DNA from: Streptomyces xanthochromogenes
GTDB lineage: Bacteria > Actinomycetota > Actinomycetes > Streptomycetales > Streptomycetaceae
Direction of reading: 5' to 3'
Assembly (NCBI RefSeq): GCF_014650455.1
Contig: NZ_BMUZ01000011.1
Coordinates: 303,326-367,325 of the forward strand
DNA: 64,000 nucleotides
The translations under genes were made by a program, and so were the position numbers. How positions within the stretch are numbered: the first letter of the stretch is position 1; each line of letters opens with the position of its first letter. Below the pieces are notes generated by a model. That model ran no database searches, was not told where the DNA came from, and saw only the letters and a program-made list of their open reading frames with translations. This document shows positions 8,530 to 17,817 of the stretch, one piece after another.

Positions 8530-8589
8530 GTGGTTGCTTTCGTTCGACACCGTTCGTTTGTGCGCCAATCACCCTCACCGGAGCCGCAC

Positions 8590-10713
8590 TTGACTGCCGA
8601 ACTGCACAGCTTCAGACACCGTCTCACCGCTTCCCTGGGTGCTCTCGCTCTCGTCGCGGGCGGTGTGACGGTCGCCGTGGAGGTGGCGTCGGCGCCACCC
8701 GCCGCGGCCGTGGACAACGGTCTGGCCCGTACTCCGCAGATGGGCTTCAACAACTGGAACTCCACCCACTGCCGGAGCGAGTTCAACGAGTCGATGGTCG
8801 AGGGCATCGCGGACGCGTTCGTCGCGCAGGGCCTCAAGGACGTCGGCTACACCTACGTCAACATCGACGACTGCTGGGCGCTGCCGAACCGGGACGCCTC
8901 CGGCAACCTCGTCCCCGACCCGGCGCGCTTCCCGCACGGCATCAAGGCCGTCGCCGACTACGTGCACGCCAAGGGCCTGAAGTTCGGGCTGTACTCCAGC
9001 GCGGGCACCAAGACCTGTGACACCCAGGGCTTCCCCGGCGGCCTCGGCCACGAGCGGCAGGACGCCGAACTGTGGGCTTCCTGGGGCGTCGACTACCTCA
9101 AGTACGACAACTGCAACAACACCGGCGCCGACGCGCAGCAGCGGTACAAGGCGATGGGCGACGCGCTCAGGGCCACCGGACGGCCCATCCTCTACAGCAT
9201 CTGCGAGTGGGGCTCCAACCAGCCCTGGAACTGGGCCGCGGGCACCGGCAACTCCTGGCGCACCACGGGTGACATCAGCGACTCGTGGTCGAGCATGATC
9301 GGCATCGCGCACCAGAACCAGCCGCTGGCCCCCTACGCCGGTCCCGGCGGCTGGAACGACCCGGACATGCTGGAGGTCGGCAACGGCGGCATGACGGACA
9401 CCGAGTACCGCACGCACTTCAGCCTGTGGTCGCAGATGGCGGCGCCGCTGCTCATCGGCAGCGATCTGCGCAACCCGAGCGCGGCCACCCTCGCGATCCT
9501 CAAGAACACCGACGTCATCGCGGTCGACCAGGACCCGCTCGGCAGGCAGGGCACGGTCGTGTCCAGCTCCGGCGGCCTGGTGGTGATGTCCAAACCCCTC
9601 GCGGACGGCGGCCGTTCGGTCACCCTCACCAACGAGAACACCTCGGCCCGGACCGTCGCCACGACCGTGGACGCCCTCGGGATCGGCGGCGCGTCCTCGT
9701 ACGCCCTCAAGGACCTGTGGTCCAAGCAGACCAGCAGCACCACGAGTGCCATCAGCGCGTCGGTGCCGGCGCACGGCACGGTGATGTACCGGGTGACGCC
9801 CGGCGCCCCGGTGCCGCCGCCGACCGGTGCGAACCAGCTCGGCGACCTGCCCTGGACGTCGGCCGTGAACGGCTGGGGCCCGGTCGAGCGCAACCGCAGC
9901 AACGGCGAACAGGCCGCGGGCGACGGCCGGACCCTCACCATCGACGGCACCACCTACGCCAAGGGCCTCGGCACCCACGCCGCCTCGGACATCACGTACT
10001 ACCTGGGCGGCGGCTGCCGTTCGCTGAACGTCGACGTGGGCGTGGACGACGAGTCCACGGCGGGCGGTTCGGTGGTGTTCCGGATCTACCGGGACCAGAC
10101 GCTCGTCGCCGACAGCGGGCTGCGCACCGCGAGCGATCCACCCGCGCACCTCGCGGCCGACCTGCGGGGCGGCGGCAAGCTGCGGCTGGTCGTGACCGAC
10201 GGCGGCGACGGCATCACGTACGACCATGCCGACTGGGCCGGACCCCAACTGGCCTGCGGCCAGGGCCCGTCGGCCGGGACACACGCCCTGAGCGACCTGG
10301 CGTGGAGCTCGGCGGCCGGCGGCTGGGGCCCGGTCGAGCGCGACCGCAGCAACGGCGAACAGGCCGCGGGCGACGGCAAGCCCCTGACCGTGGGCACCAC
10401 CACCTACGCCAAGGGCCTCGGCACGCACGCGGCGTCCACGGTGACGTACTACCTCGGCGGCACCTGCACCGCGTTCAAGGCGGGCGCGGGCGTGGACGAC
10501 GAGGTGGGCGCGAAGGGTTCGGTCGTCTTCCAGGTGTACCGGGACGGAGTGCTCGCCGCCGACAGCGGCAAGGTCACCGGCTCGGACGGGGCGAAGGCGG
10601 TCGGCGCCGATGTGAGCGGCGCGAACGAGCTGCGGCTCGTCGTCACGGATGCCGGGGACGGTGTGGACTACGACCACGCCGACTGGCTCGACCCCCAACT
10701 CACCTGTGACTGA
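8590..10713 (+). CDS. Secreted GH27 alpha-galactosidase with two C-terminal NPCBM domains
   Basis: A 707-residue exported glycoside hydrolase that removes terminal alpha-galactosyl residues from plant oligosaccharides and galactomannan. The signal peptide (about 1-42) has a basic start, a hydrophobic ALALVAGG core and a PPAAA-VD cleavage site. The GH27 barrel follows (PQMGFNNWNSTHC, YVNIDDCW, DYLKYDNCNN with the nucleophile Asp, and GGWNDPDMLEVG with the acid/base Asp). After a beta-sandwich and a PVPPPTGA linker come two NPCBM carbohydrate-binding repeats (about residues 415-556 and 565-707). The start is taken as the TTG at 8590, with CCGGAG just upstream and a good promoter ahead; the longer frame to 8368 lacks export logic. 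It ends facing the methyltransferase gene across a shared hairpin. Confidence 0.9.
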   Translation: MTAELHSFRHRLTASLGALALVAGGVTVAVEVASAPPAAAVDNGLARTPQMGFNNWNSTHCRSEFNESMVEGIADAFVAQGLKDVGYTYVNIDDCWALPNRDASGNLVPDPARFPHGIKAVADYVHAKGLKFGLYSSAGTKTCDTQGFPGGLGHERQDAELWASWGVDYLKYDNCNNTGADAQQRYKAMGDALRATGRPILYSICEWGSNQPWNWAAGTGNSWRTTGDISDSWSSMIGIAHQNQPLAPYAGPGGWNDPDMLEVGNGGMTDTEYRTHFSLWSQMAAPLLIGSDLRNPSAATLAILKNTDVIAVDQDPLGRQGTVVSSSGGLVVMSKPLADGGRSVTLTNENTSARTVATTVDALGIGGASSYALKDLWSKQTSSTTSAISASVPAHGTVMYRVTPGAPVPPPTGANQLGDLPWTSAVNGWGPVERNRSNGEQAAGDGRTLTIDGTTYAKGLGTHAASDITYYLGGGCRSLNVDVGVDDESTAGGSVVFRIYRDQTLVADSGLRTASDPPAHLAADLRGGGKLRLVVTDGGDGITYDHADWAGPQLACGQGPSAGTHALSDLAWSSAAGGWGPVERDRSNGEQAAGDGKPLTVGTTTYAKGLGTHAASTVTYYLGGTCTAFKAGAGVDDEVGAKGSVVFQVYRDGVLAADSGKVTGSDGAKAVGADVSGANELRLVVTDAGDGVDYDHADWLDPQLTCD
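9832..10710 (+). repeat. Tandem duplication encoding the two NPCBM domains
   Basis: The two units (about 9832-10257 and 10283-10710) are clearly homologous at DNA level. The segments 9871-9927 and 10321-10377 are 57 nt long and differ at one base. This points to a recent duplication or ongoing gene conversion within the gene. Confidence 0.8.
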
Positions 10714-10745
10714 CGGGGGTTGAGGAACTTCCTCGACGGCCCCCG

Positions 10746-10772
10746 GGGCCCTGCCCGTGCCGGGCGGGGCCC
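10746..10772. terminator. Bidirectional terminator between convergent genes
   Basis: A 12-bp stem (10746-10757 with 10761-10772, one U-G pair) and a 3-nt loop lie between the alpha-galactosidase stop and the methyltransferase stop. Confidence 0.7.
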
Positions 10773-10793
10773 TTCACCGGTCCCGCGGGAGCG

Positions 10794-11501
10794 CTACTTC
10801 GTGGCCACGACGAGGCGGGCGCGCGGGCTGCCGTCGGGGCGGCGGCCGAGCTCCTCCAGGGCGTACAGCTCCACCGAGAAGCCCGCCGTCGCCAGCTCCC
10901 GACGTACGTCCGCCAGTCCGAAGCCGCGGTAGTACATGACGAACGGGGGACGCCACAGCGCGTTGCGGATCCGCATGGCCGCGTCGAAGCCCAGGAGCGC
11001 GAGATGGCCCGGGGTGCCGGGCCGGGCCGGAGCGACCACCGGGAACGCGAACCGGCCGCCCGGGCGCAGGACGGCGTACGCCTGGGCGTAGAGGTCCGGT
11101 CGCTCCTTCGGCAGGAAGTGGCCGAACGCCCCGAAGCTGACGGCGAGGTCGTACTCCGCGCCGAGCGGCAGTGCCCGCACGTCGCCGCGCAGCAGATCGG
11201 CCTCCGGGTGCGCGCGGGCGGCGACCTCCAGCATCCCCGCGCTGATGTCGACGCCGGTGATCCGCTCCTGGCACACCCGGCCCAGGACGTCGAGGCCCGC
11301 GCCGGTGCCGCAGCACAGGTCGAGACCGCGGCCGAACGGGCCGAGGCCGGCGAGCACGGCGGCGGTGGCGTCGAGGATCACCTCGGGCGTGCGGAACGGC
11401 GTGTGGTCGAACTTCGGGGCCAGGAGGTCGTAGCCGTGCTCGACGGACGACAGCGCCTGGACGGCGAGCTCACGGAAGCTGGGGCCCTCGGGGGTGAACA
11501 T
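10794..11501 (-). CDS. Class I SAM-dependent methyltransferase
   Basis: A 235-residue Rossmann methyltransferase. SAM-binding motif I is LDLCCGTGAG (about residues 53-62), the acidic end of strand 2 is GVDIS, and motif IV reads YDLAVSFGAFGHF, with LRPGGRF later, as in UbiE/Methyltransf_25 proteins. The ATG at 11501 starts 42 nt after the OlsA-like gene on the same strand, so it is probably the third gene of that operon. A lipid substrate is plausible from the neighbours (for example modification of an ornithine lipid), but this is inference only. Confidence 0.8.
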   Translation of the reverse strand: MFTPEGPSFRELAVQALSSVEHGYDLLAPKFDHTPFRTPEVILDATAAVLAGLGPFGRGLDLCCGTGAGLDVLGRVCQERITGVDISAGMLEVAARAHPEADLLRGDVRALPLGAEYDLAVSFGAFGHFLPKERPDLYAQAYAVLRPGGRFAFPVVAPARPGTPGHLALLGFDAAMRIRNALWRPPFVMYYRGFGLADVRRELATAGFSVELYALEELGRRPDGSPRARLVVATK

Positions 11502-11542
11502 GGCTGCCCAGCTTAGGGGGCGGCCCGGTCGCTTCGTGTGGT

Positions 11543-12355
11543 TCAGGCGGGTACGCGTGATGTGGTGTGGCGTGATGCGGTGTGGGCGGGCGGACGGGTG
11601 CCGCACACCGCGGCGCCGGCCGCGGCGGCCAGGGTACGACGGTCGGTGCCCCGCAGCTCCGGGTGCCCGGTGACCCGCACGCTCAGGGCGCGGGCGGCGG
11701 CCACCCGGCGCAGCGAGGTCGTGAAGTCGTCGCCGCCGAGGAACGCCGCGACCGTGCTGGGGGCGCCGTCCTGGAGGTAGTCGACGGTCATCGGACGCAC
11801 GGGGGCTCCCGCGTCGACGGCCGCCTGGAACGCGGCCCGCCGGAACCGGCCGCCCGCGACGGTGCACCAGGTCGTGGCCTGCGGGAAGACGAGGACGGAC
11901 CGGCCCGAGCGCAGAAGATCGGCCAACTCGGCCACGGTTCCCGGGAGTTCGCGTACAGCGCCGCGGTCGATGAAGCGCGTGCCGATGCGGCGGGCGAGCG
12001 TGCCGACCACCGGCCACTGGCCGACCTCCCGCTTGGCGAGGACGGTGACCGGCTCGACGGCGAGGAGCGCCACGGCGTCGAGCCAGGAGATGTGGTTGGC
12101 GACGAGCAGCGCGCCCGGGCCGGTCCGGTGCGCGGGCGGCCCGGTCTCCAGGCGAACGCCCAGGGCGTCGAGGACGGCCAGGGCCCGGCCGCGCAGCACG
12201 CGCGGATCGGCCAGCCGCTCGCCCATCGCCGCGGTGCGGATGAGGGTGTGGGTGAGGGCCGCGTACCGGCGTGCCGTCTCGGTGAGGGGCACGCGCGGTG
12301 CGGTGTCGCTCAGGCAGTCCGGGGTGCAGGGCGCCTGTACCGTCCAGGGGTTCAT
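11543..12355 (-). CDS. PlsC-family 1-acyl-glycerol-phosphate-type acyltransferase, likely OlsA
   Basis: A 270-residue membrane-associated acyltransferase. The acyl-transfer motif NHISWLD (NHx4D, about residues 92-98) is intact, and RxxxxFIDRG-like block II is present as GTRFIDRGAVRE. Block III reads FPQATTW where the family usually has FPEGT, so the normally conserved Glu is Gln. The start overlaps the stop of the OlsB-like gene by 4 nt (ATGA). In ornithine-lipid synthesis OlsB N-acylates ornithine with a hydroxy-fatty acid and OlsA O-acylates the product; gene order and fold fit that pair. A general lysophospholipid acyltransferase is the alternative. Confidence 0.7.
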   Translation of the reverse strand: MNPWTVQAPCTPDCLSDTAPRVPLTETARRYAALTHTLIRTAAMGERLADPRVLRGRALAVLDALGVRLETGPPAHRTGPGALLVANHISWLDAVALLAVEPVTVLAKREVGQWPVVGTLARRIGTRFIDRGAVRELPGTVAELADLLRSGRSVLVFPQATTWCTVAGGRFRRAAFQAAVDAGAPVRPMTVDYLQDGAPSTVAAFLGGDDFTTSLRRVAAARALSVRVTGHPELRGTDRRTLAAAAGAAVCGTRPPAHTASRHTTSRVPA

Positions 12356-13131
12356 CGGGTGTCCCCGAGGAAGTAGCGGCGGTACCGGTCGTCGAGCCGG
12401 TCCATGTCGAGCAGCACGAAGAAGTCGGCCACATTGAACTCGGGGTCGTATGTGGGTGCGCCACACATCCAGGCGCCGAGCCGGAAGTAGCCCCGCAGCA
12501 GGGGCGGCAGATCGGCGTAGCCGGGGCGGCCCTGGGCCGGGCCCGCCGGGAGCCAGGGGCGGTGGGGGTGCACCCGCAGCTCGGGCGGCGAGGAGTGCTT
12601 GGCGTTGCCGAGCAGCCAGGCGCTGGAGGCGGCCGTGCCGCCGTCGTCGAGCGGTACGGAGGCGCAGCCCGCCAGATAGCGGTGCCCGGACAGGAGCACA
12701 TAGCGGGCGAGCGCGGACCACATGAGGTTGATGACGGCGCCCGAGCGGTGGTCCGGGTGTACGCAGGAACGCCCGGCCTCGATCATCGAGGGGCGCAGCG
12801 CGGCGAGCGAGGCGAGGTCGAACTCGCCCTCGGAGTAGGAGTGTGGGGAGCGTCCGGGCGGCAGCAGCCGGTAGGTGCCGACGACGTCGCCGGTCGTGGT
12901 GTCGGTCACGATCAGATGGTCGGCGAGCTCGTCGAAGGCGTCGATGTCGTGGCCGGGCAGCGGGGTGGCGAGGGCCGCTCCCATCTCCTGGCCGAAGACG
13001 CGGTACCGCAGCCGCTGGGCGGCCCGGATCTGCTCCTCGGTGTCCGCGATGGAGGTGGTGTAGGAACCGGTGGCGGCGGGTGCGGTGGATATCGAGCGCA
13101 TGGATGGGGCGTTCTCCGCGACGTGGGGCAC
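12352..13131 (-). CDS. GNAT-fold N-acyltransferase, likely OlsB (ornithine N-acyltransferase)
   Basis: A 259-residue protein resembling the acyl-homoserine-lactone-synthase/OlsB branch of the GNAT fold: early ..AAQRLRYRVFGQEMG.. (about 37-51), then ..DEFDELADHLIV-like acidic stretch as DIDAFDELADHLIV, ..VVGTYRLL.., and ..IEAGRSCVHPDHR.. in the position of the acyl-donor site. Translation probably starts at the GTG at 13131 (GAGGG 8 nt upstream); internal ATG 13101 has a poorly spaced site. It is the first gene of an operon with the PlsC-type enzyme (4-nt overlap) and a methyltransferase. Product: lyso-ornithine lipid, a phosphorus-free membrane lipid. No phosphate-starvation box was recognised upstream. 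Confidence 0.65.
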   Translation of the reverse strand: MPHVAENAPSMRSISTAPAATGSYTTSIADTEEQIRAAQRLRYRVFGQEMGAALATPLPGHDIDAFDELADHLIVTDTTTGDVVGTYRLLPPGRSPHSYSEGEFDLASLAALRPSMIEAGRSCVHPDHRSGAVINLMWSALARYVLLSGHRYLAGCASVPLDDGGTAASSAWLLGNAKHSSPPELRVHPHRPWLPAGPAQGRPGYADLPPLLRGYFRLGAWMCGAPTYDPEFNVADFFVLLDMDRLDDRYRRYFLGDTR

Positions 13132-13480
13132 AGTCGAATCCCTCTGTGGTTTCCGCATGGGCTTCCGCGCTGTGAGTATGGGATCGCCATATGTGCTCCC
13201 GGTGAATTGCACACGACGCGGCGTCGGGCATTGCCCGGCCCGAAGACGCCCGGACCCGGTCGACTGGCCAGGGCGCGATGACCGGTTTATGACCCTTCCG
13301 TAACAGCCGGATCGGCACATGGGGCTCCGAATGGTCGCCCACACCGCCATGACCTGCACCGATAGCCGATTCCTTATGGCATGTGACTCCTGAATGCTCT
13401 TGGACATCCGGGTGCCGGACCTGTTCTGCTGATCACTACATGTCCGGTTCAACCCCATTCGGTACGTCTCTGGGAGCGTG
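13132..13480. other. Divergent intergenic region, olsB-like gene and penicillin-binding protein gene
   Basis: 349 bp that must carry the promoters of both divergent units. I see no clear -35/-10 pair, repeat or small gene. Base composition is slightly lower in GC than the flanks at 13290-13440. Confidence 0.4.
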
Positions 13481-14959
13481 ATGAACAAGCCGCTGCGGCA
13501 CATAGCCGCCTTCTGCGGGGTGATGGTGCTCGCCCTGCTGGTCCGGGCGACGTGGGTCCAGTTCGTGAAGAGCGACAGCCTGGCCAACGACAAGCACAAC
13601 CGTCGGGTGCAGATCGACGCGTTCTCCCAGCCGCGCGGCGACATCGTGGTGGGCGGGCAGCCGATCACGGGGTCGGTGGCGACGCCGGGCTCCGACTTCA
13701 AGTACAAGCGGACCTACAAGGACGGGCCGATGTACGCGCCCGTCACCGGCTACCTCTCCCAGGCGCAGGGGGCCACGTTCCTGGAGGGCGTGCACGCGAA
13801 GGTGATGAACGGCAAGGACGACCGGTTGTTCTTCGACCGGGCCAAGTCCCTGTTCACCGGGGAGACCCCGCGCGGCGGCGATGTGATCACCACGATCGAT
13901 CCGGCCGCGCAGAAGGCCGCGTACGCGGGCCTGACGAAGCTCAAGGCGAAGGGCGCCGTCGTCGCCCTCGACCCGCGCTCCGGAAAGATCCTCGCGATGG
14001 CGAGCACGCCCTCCTACGATCCGTCGGTCTTCTCCGGGATCTCCAAGAAGGAGGGCGAGCAGTTCCAGAAGCTCGACGCCGACAAGGGCAAGCCGCTGAA
14101 CAACCGGGCGATCCGCGAGGTGTATCCGCCCGGGTCGACGTTCAAGATCCTCACCGCGGCGGCCGCCCTCGAACACGGCGTGGTCACCGACATCAACGCC
14201 GCCATGCCGGACGCGCCCGCGCCGTACACGCTTCCGCTGAGCACCACCAAGGTCGGCAACGACGTCGACAACTCGCTCTGCGACAAGGTCTCCCTGAAGA
14301 CCGGCATGCAGTGGTCCTGCAACAACGTGTTCCTGCAGACCGCGCTGAAGACCGGCAAGGACAGGATGCGCGAGACGGCCGAGAAGTTCGGCTTCAACCA
14401 GGAGCAGTTCATCCCCGTCCGTACGGCCAAGAGCGGCTACCCCGAGCAGTTGGACAAGCCGCAGACCGCGCTCACCGGCATGGGCCAGGGCAGCCTGACC
14501 AGCACCCCGCTCCAGATGGCCATGGTGACCGCGGGCATCGCCAACGACGGCAAGGTCATGAAGCCGTACATGGTCGACGAGCTGCGCGGCCCGGACCTCT
14601 CCTCGCTGGAGAAGACCGAACCCGAGGTCCTCAACCAGGCCGTCTCCGCGGGCACCGCGAAGAAGGTGCAGGAGATGATGGAGTTCACGGCGAGCGACGG
14701 CACCGCGAAGAAGGTGCGGATGGAGGGCGTCACCGTCGGCGGCAAGACCGGCACCGCCCAGCACGGCGCCGATGTGCGCGAGGAGCGCCCCTACGCCTGG
14801 TTCGTGTCGTACGCCAAGCAGAGCGACGGCACCTCGCCGGTGGCGGTGGCCGTGTTCGTCGACCCTTCCGACATGGACATCCAGCGCTCGGAGATCGCCG
14901 GCGGCAAGCTCGGCGCGCCGATCGCCAAGTCGGTGATGGAGGCGGTCATGAAGAAGTGA
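13481..14959 (+). CDS. Penicillin-binding protein, transpeptidase (PbpA-like class B)
   Basis: A 492-residue membrane-anchored peptidoglycan transpeptidase. An N-terminal signal anchor (about 7-25, AAFCGVMVLALLVRATWVQF) precedes the dimerisation domain and the transpeptidase domain. All three active-site motifs are present: STFK (about residues 222-225), SCN (about 283-285) and KTGT (about 421-424). The ATG at 13481 is preceded by GGGAG; a GTG one codon upstream is possible. Streptomyces genomes carry several such paralogues, often next to FtsW/RodA; here it stands alone, facing the hydrolase gene. It should cross-link wall peptides outside the membrane. Confidence 0.88.
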   Translation: MNKPLRHIAAFCGVMVLALLVRATWVQFVKSDSLANDKHNRRVQIDAFSQPRGDIVVGGQPITGSVATPGSDFKYKRTYKDGPMYAPVTGYLSQAQGATFLEGVHAKVMNGKDDRLFFDRAKSLFTGETPRGGDVITTIDPAAQKAAYAGLTKLKAKGAVVALDPRSGKILAMASTPSYDPSVFSGISKKEGEQFQKLDADKGKPLNNRAIREVYPPGSTFKILTAAAALEHGVVTDINAAMPDAPAPYTLPLSTTKVGNDVDNSLCDKVSLKTGMQWSCNNVFLQTALKTGKDRMRETAEKFGFNQEQFIPVRTAKSGYPEQLDKPQTALTGMGQGSLTSTPLQMAMVTAGIANDGKVMKPYMVDELRGPDLSSLEKTEPEVLNQAVSAGTAKKVQEMMEFTASDGTAKKVRMEGVTVGGKTGTAQHGADVREERPYAWFVSYAKQSDGTSPVAVAVFVDPSDMDIQRSEIAGGKLGAPIAKSVMEAVMKK

Positions 14960-14998
14960 CCGCGGGCGCGTCCCGGACGGTGACCCGCGCGGCGCGGC

Positions 14999-16018
14999 CT
15001 AGGTCGCGCTGCGCTCGCTCTCCAGCTTCAACTCCCTTTCCACGACGGCCTCGTGGACGGAGTCGGCCTCGGCCGCCGCCGTGCCGAAGCGGCCCGCGCG
15101 CAGCAGCTGGTGCCAGTGTTCGGCGCTCCAGTCGGCGGGCGGGGTGGTCTCGATGAAGTCCTCGACGAGGGCGAGGAAGCGGGCCGGGTCCTGGTGGAAG
15201 GGGAAGTGCCCGGCCCCGTCGAAGATTTCGAGCCGGCTGCCCGGCATCGCGGCGTGCGCACGGTGGCCGTGGCTCGGCGGTACCACGCTGTCGCGCGAGC
15301 CCCAGATCAGCAGGGTGGGCATGCCCGCGGTCAGATAGCAGCGGTCGAGCATGGTGACGACCTGCCCGTGCGGGTCGACGACCGCGCGCAGGGTGCGCAC
15401 GAAGACGCTGCGGGACCTGGCGTCGGGCAGCGCGTCCACCAGGCCGAGCAGGTCCGGGGCGTCCTGGCCGAGGTCGGTGCCGAGCAGCCGCAACAGCTCG
15501 ATCACGAGCCGGGTCGGCCGGCGCATCGCGGGCCGCCCGAGCAGGGCGAGGATCAGCTCGGCGCCGGGGAGCGTGGCGGCGCGCAGCACCGGGTTCACCT
15601 CGCGGCCCACTCCCCCGGCGCCGACCAGGACGAGCCGCTCCGCCAACTCGGGGTACTGGTAGGCGAATTGCATGGCCACGCCGCCGCCGAGCGAGTGCCC
15701 GACGAGGGTGGCGCGCTCGATGCCGAGGACGCCGAGCAGATCGCGCAGGCCGTTGGCGTAGGCGGCCACCGAGTAGTCGGCGCGCGGCTTGTCGGAGGCG
15801 CCGTGGCCGAGCAGATCGGGTGCGAGGACGGTGTAGCGGCGGGCGAGGCCGGGGATCAGCCCGGCCCAGGTGGCCGACGAGTCGCCGATTCCGTGGATCA
15901 GCACGACGGGCGGCCCCTGGCCCGCCGTGCGGTAGGCGCGGCGGTAGCCGTGCACCACGCGGTGGCGCAGTCGCACGTCCTGGTCGTCCACCGGGCGCAG
16001 CCTGGTGCCAGTAGCCAT
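14999..16018 (-). CDS. Alpha/beta hydrolase
   Basis: A 339-residue hydrolase. The nucleophile elbow GHSLGGG, the oxyanion strand VVLIHGIGDSS, the acid region LLIWGSRDSVVP and the catalytic His in GAGHFPFHQ are all visible, so the triad is complete. The ATG at 16018 has GGGGAGG 6 nt upstream. There is no signal peptide, so it is likely cytoplasmic. The sequence is of the broad esterase/epoxide hydrolase/haloperoxidase group, and the substrate cannot be assigned. Confidence 0.8.
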   Translation of the reverse strand: MATGTRLRPVDDQDVRLRHRVVHGYRRAYRTAGQGPPVVLIHGIGDSSATWAGLIPGLARRYTVLAPDLLGHGASDKPRADYSVAAYANGLRDLLGVLGIERATLVGHSLGGGVAMQFAYQYPELAERLVLVGAGGVGREVNPVLRAATLPGAELILALLGRPAMRRPTRLVIELLRLLGTDLGQDAPDLLGLVDALPDARSRSVFVRTLRAVVDPHGQVVTMLDRCYLTAGMPTLLIWGSRDSVVPPSHGHRAHAAMPGSRLEIFDGAGHFPFHQDPARFLALVEDFIETTPPADWSAEHWHQLLRAGRFGTAAAEADSVHEAVVERELKLESERSAT

Positions 16019-16284
16019 CGACAACCTCCCCGATCACGCCCGCACCACGGCCCCGTGCGCGCTCCTGTCCACGTCCCCGACTCGGTTCCCGACCACGAGC
16101 GTAGAACCTGCGGCGCACGTGCGATTACCAACAGATTTCGCCACGGCGAAGCCCTGCCGCCGCACCCTTTCTGCCATGTACGGTTCAACCGCGCGCCGTC
16201 AGGGTGTCCGTACAACGACGTTCTACGCGCGCAGACTTGGTGTCCCCACCACCTTGCCCCCCACCCCTCATGGAGGTACGCAGG

Positions 16285-17778
16285 ATGCTTGGAGCCAGCA
16301 GTTCCGCTCCCTCGCGCCGCCGGACCGCTTCCCCACGCCGCAGGACCGCCGGTGTACTGACCGCGCTCGGTGCGCTGGTGGTCGCCGGCGGCGCCGCCGC
16401 CCAGGCCGCCACCCCTGCCACGGCTTCCGCGCCGCCCGTCGCCGCGGCGGCGGCGGCCCAGCACCGGGTGCTGTTCGACAACTCCAAGGCCGAGACGGCC
16501 GGCAACGCCGACTGGATCATCAGTACCAGCCAGCCGGACCCGCTGGCCCAGAACCCCTCACCGTCGGCCGAGAAGGACTGGACGGGGGCGCTGTCCTCCT
16601 GGGGCGTCGCGCTGCAGAAGAGCGGCGACTACGCCCTGAAGACGCTGCCTTCGGGCAACACGATCACCTACGGCACCTCGTCCGCGCTCGACCTGAAGAA
16701 CTTCGACACCTTCGTGCTGCCCGAGCCGAACGTGCTGCTGAGCGCGGCCGAGAAGACCGCCGTGATGCAGTTCGTGAAGAACGGCGGCGGACTCTTCCTC
16801 ATCTCCGACCACACCGGCTCCGACCGCAACAACGACGGCGCGGACGCGGTGAAGGTCATCAACGACCTGATGTCCGACAACTCCGTCGACAGTACCGACC
16901 CGTTCGGCTTCTCGGTGGACGCGCTCAACATCGTCACCGACAACCCGAGGGCCATCGGCGACAGCGCCGACCCGGTCCTGAACGGCTCGTTCGGCAAAGT
17001 GACCGGCAGCATCATCCGCAACGGCACCACGGTGACCCTCAAGCCCGCCGACAACCCGGCCGCCAAGGGCGAGGTCTACCGCACCGGTTACTCCGGCACC
17101 ACCGGCGCCTTCTTCGCCACCAGCACCTTCGGCAGCGGCCGCGTCGCCTTCTGGGGCGACAGCTCGCCCATCGACGACGGCACCGGCCAGTCGGGCAACA
17201 CCCTGTACGACGGCTGGAACGACCCGGCCGGCACCGATGCCGCCCTCGCGCTCAACGCCACCGCATGGCTGTCGGGCGCGGCCGGCAGCACCGGCGGCGA
17301 CCCCGGCGGATGCACGAGCGCCCAGCTCCTCGCCAACCCCGGCTTCGAATCGGGGAGTTCGGGCTGGACCGCCACCAGCGGCATCATCAACACCAGCAGC
17401 GGCGAGCCCGCCCGCACCGGCGCCTACAAGGCCTGGCTCGGCGGAAAGGGGACCGCGCACACCGACACCCTGTCCCAGCAGGTGACCATCCCGGCGGGCT
17501 GTGCGGCCTCGCTCGGCTTCCAGCTGCACATCGACACGGCCGAGACGTCGAGCACGGCCTACGACACGCTCAAGGTGCAGGTGCTGAACAGCGGCGGCTC
17601 GGTCCTGGCCACCCTCGGGACGTACTCCAACGCGAACGCGGCGAGCGGCTACGCCCAGCGCACCTTCGACCTCGGCGCCTACGCGGGGCAGACGGTCACC
17701 CTCAGGTTCACCGCGACCGAGGGCTCCAAGCTGCAGACGTCGTTCGTGATCGACGACACCGCGCTCACGGTGGGCTGA
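16285..17778 (+). CDS. Secreted protein with GATase-like N-domain and C-terminal carbohydrate-binding-like module
   Basis: A 497-residue exported protein. The twin-arginine-rich N-terminus (RRRTASPRRRT) and a hydrophobic stretch ending AAAQAAT suggest Sec or Tat export. Residues about 60-340 resemble the class I glutamine-amidotransferase-like/DUF4350 fold (..FDTFVLPEPN.., ..FVKNGGGLFLISDHTGSD..). Residues about 355-497 form a jelly-roll with ..LLANPGFESGSSGW.., the opening typical of CBM_4_9-type modules. The ATG at 16285 follows GGAGG with 8-nt spacing. Probably an extracellular polymer-binding hydrolase. It ends facing the P450 gene over a shared hairpin. Confidence 0.6.
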   Translation: MLGASSSAPSRRRTASPRRRTAGVLTALGALVVAGGAAAQAATPATASAPPVAAAAAAQHRVLFDNSKAETAGNADWIISTSQPDPLAQNPSPSAEKDWTGALSSWGVALQKSGDYALKTLPSGNTITYGTSSALDLKNFDTFVLPEPNVLLSAAEKTAVMQFVKNGGGLFLISDHTGSDRNNDGADAVKVINDLMSDNSVDSTDPFGFSVDALNIVTDNPRAIGDSADPVLNGSFGKVTGSIIRNGTTVTLKPADNPAAKGEVYRTGYSGTTGAFFATSTFGSGRVAFWGDSSPIDDGTGQSGNTLYDGWNDPAGTDAALALNATAWLSGAAGSTGGDPGGCTSAQLLANPGFESGSSGWTATSGIINTSSGEPARTGAYKAWLGGKGTAHTDTLSQQVTIPAGCAASLGFQLHIDTAETSSTAYDTLKVQVLNSGGSVLATLGTYSNANAASGYAQRTFDLGAYAGQTVTLRFTATEGSKLQTSFVIDDTALTVG

Positions 17779-17787
17779 CCGGGCGCA

Positions 17788-17811
17788 CCGCCCGGGTCCT
17801 GGCCCGGGCGG
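17788..17811. terminator. Bidirectional hairpin between convergent genes
   Basis: A perfect 9-bp stem CCGCCCGGG/CCCGGGCGG with a 6-nt loop in the 39-bp gap between the secreted-protein stop and the P450 stop. Confidence 0.65.
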
Positions 17812-17817
17812 ACGTCG

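Noticed and set aside
8368..8589. Longer N-terminus for the alpha-galactosidase (start at 8368 or ATG 8506)
   Set aside because: It would place a long non-signal region before the signal peptide and overlap a good promoter at 8501-8529.
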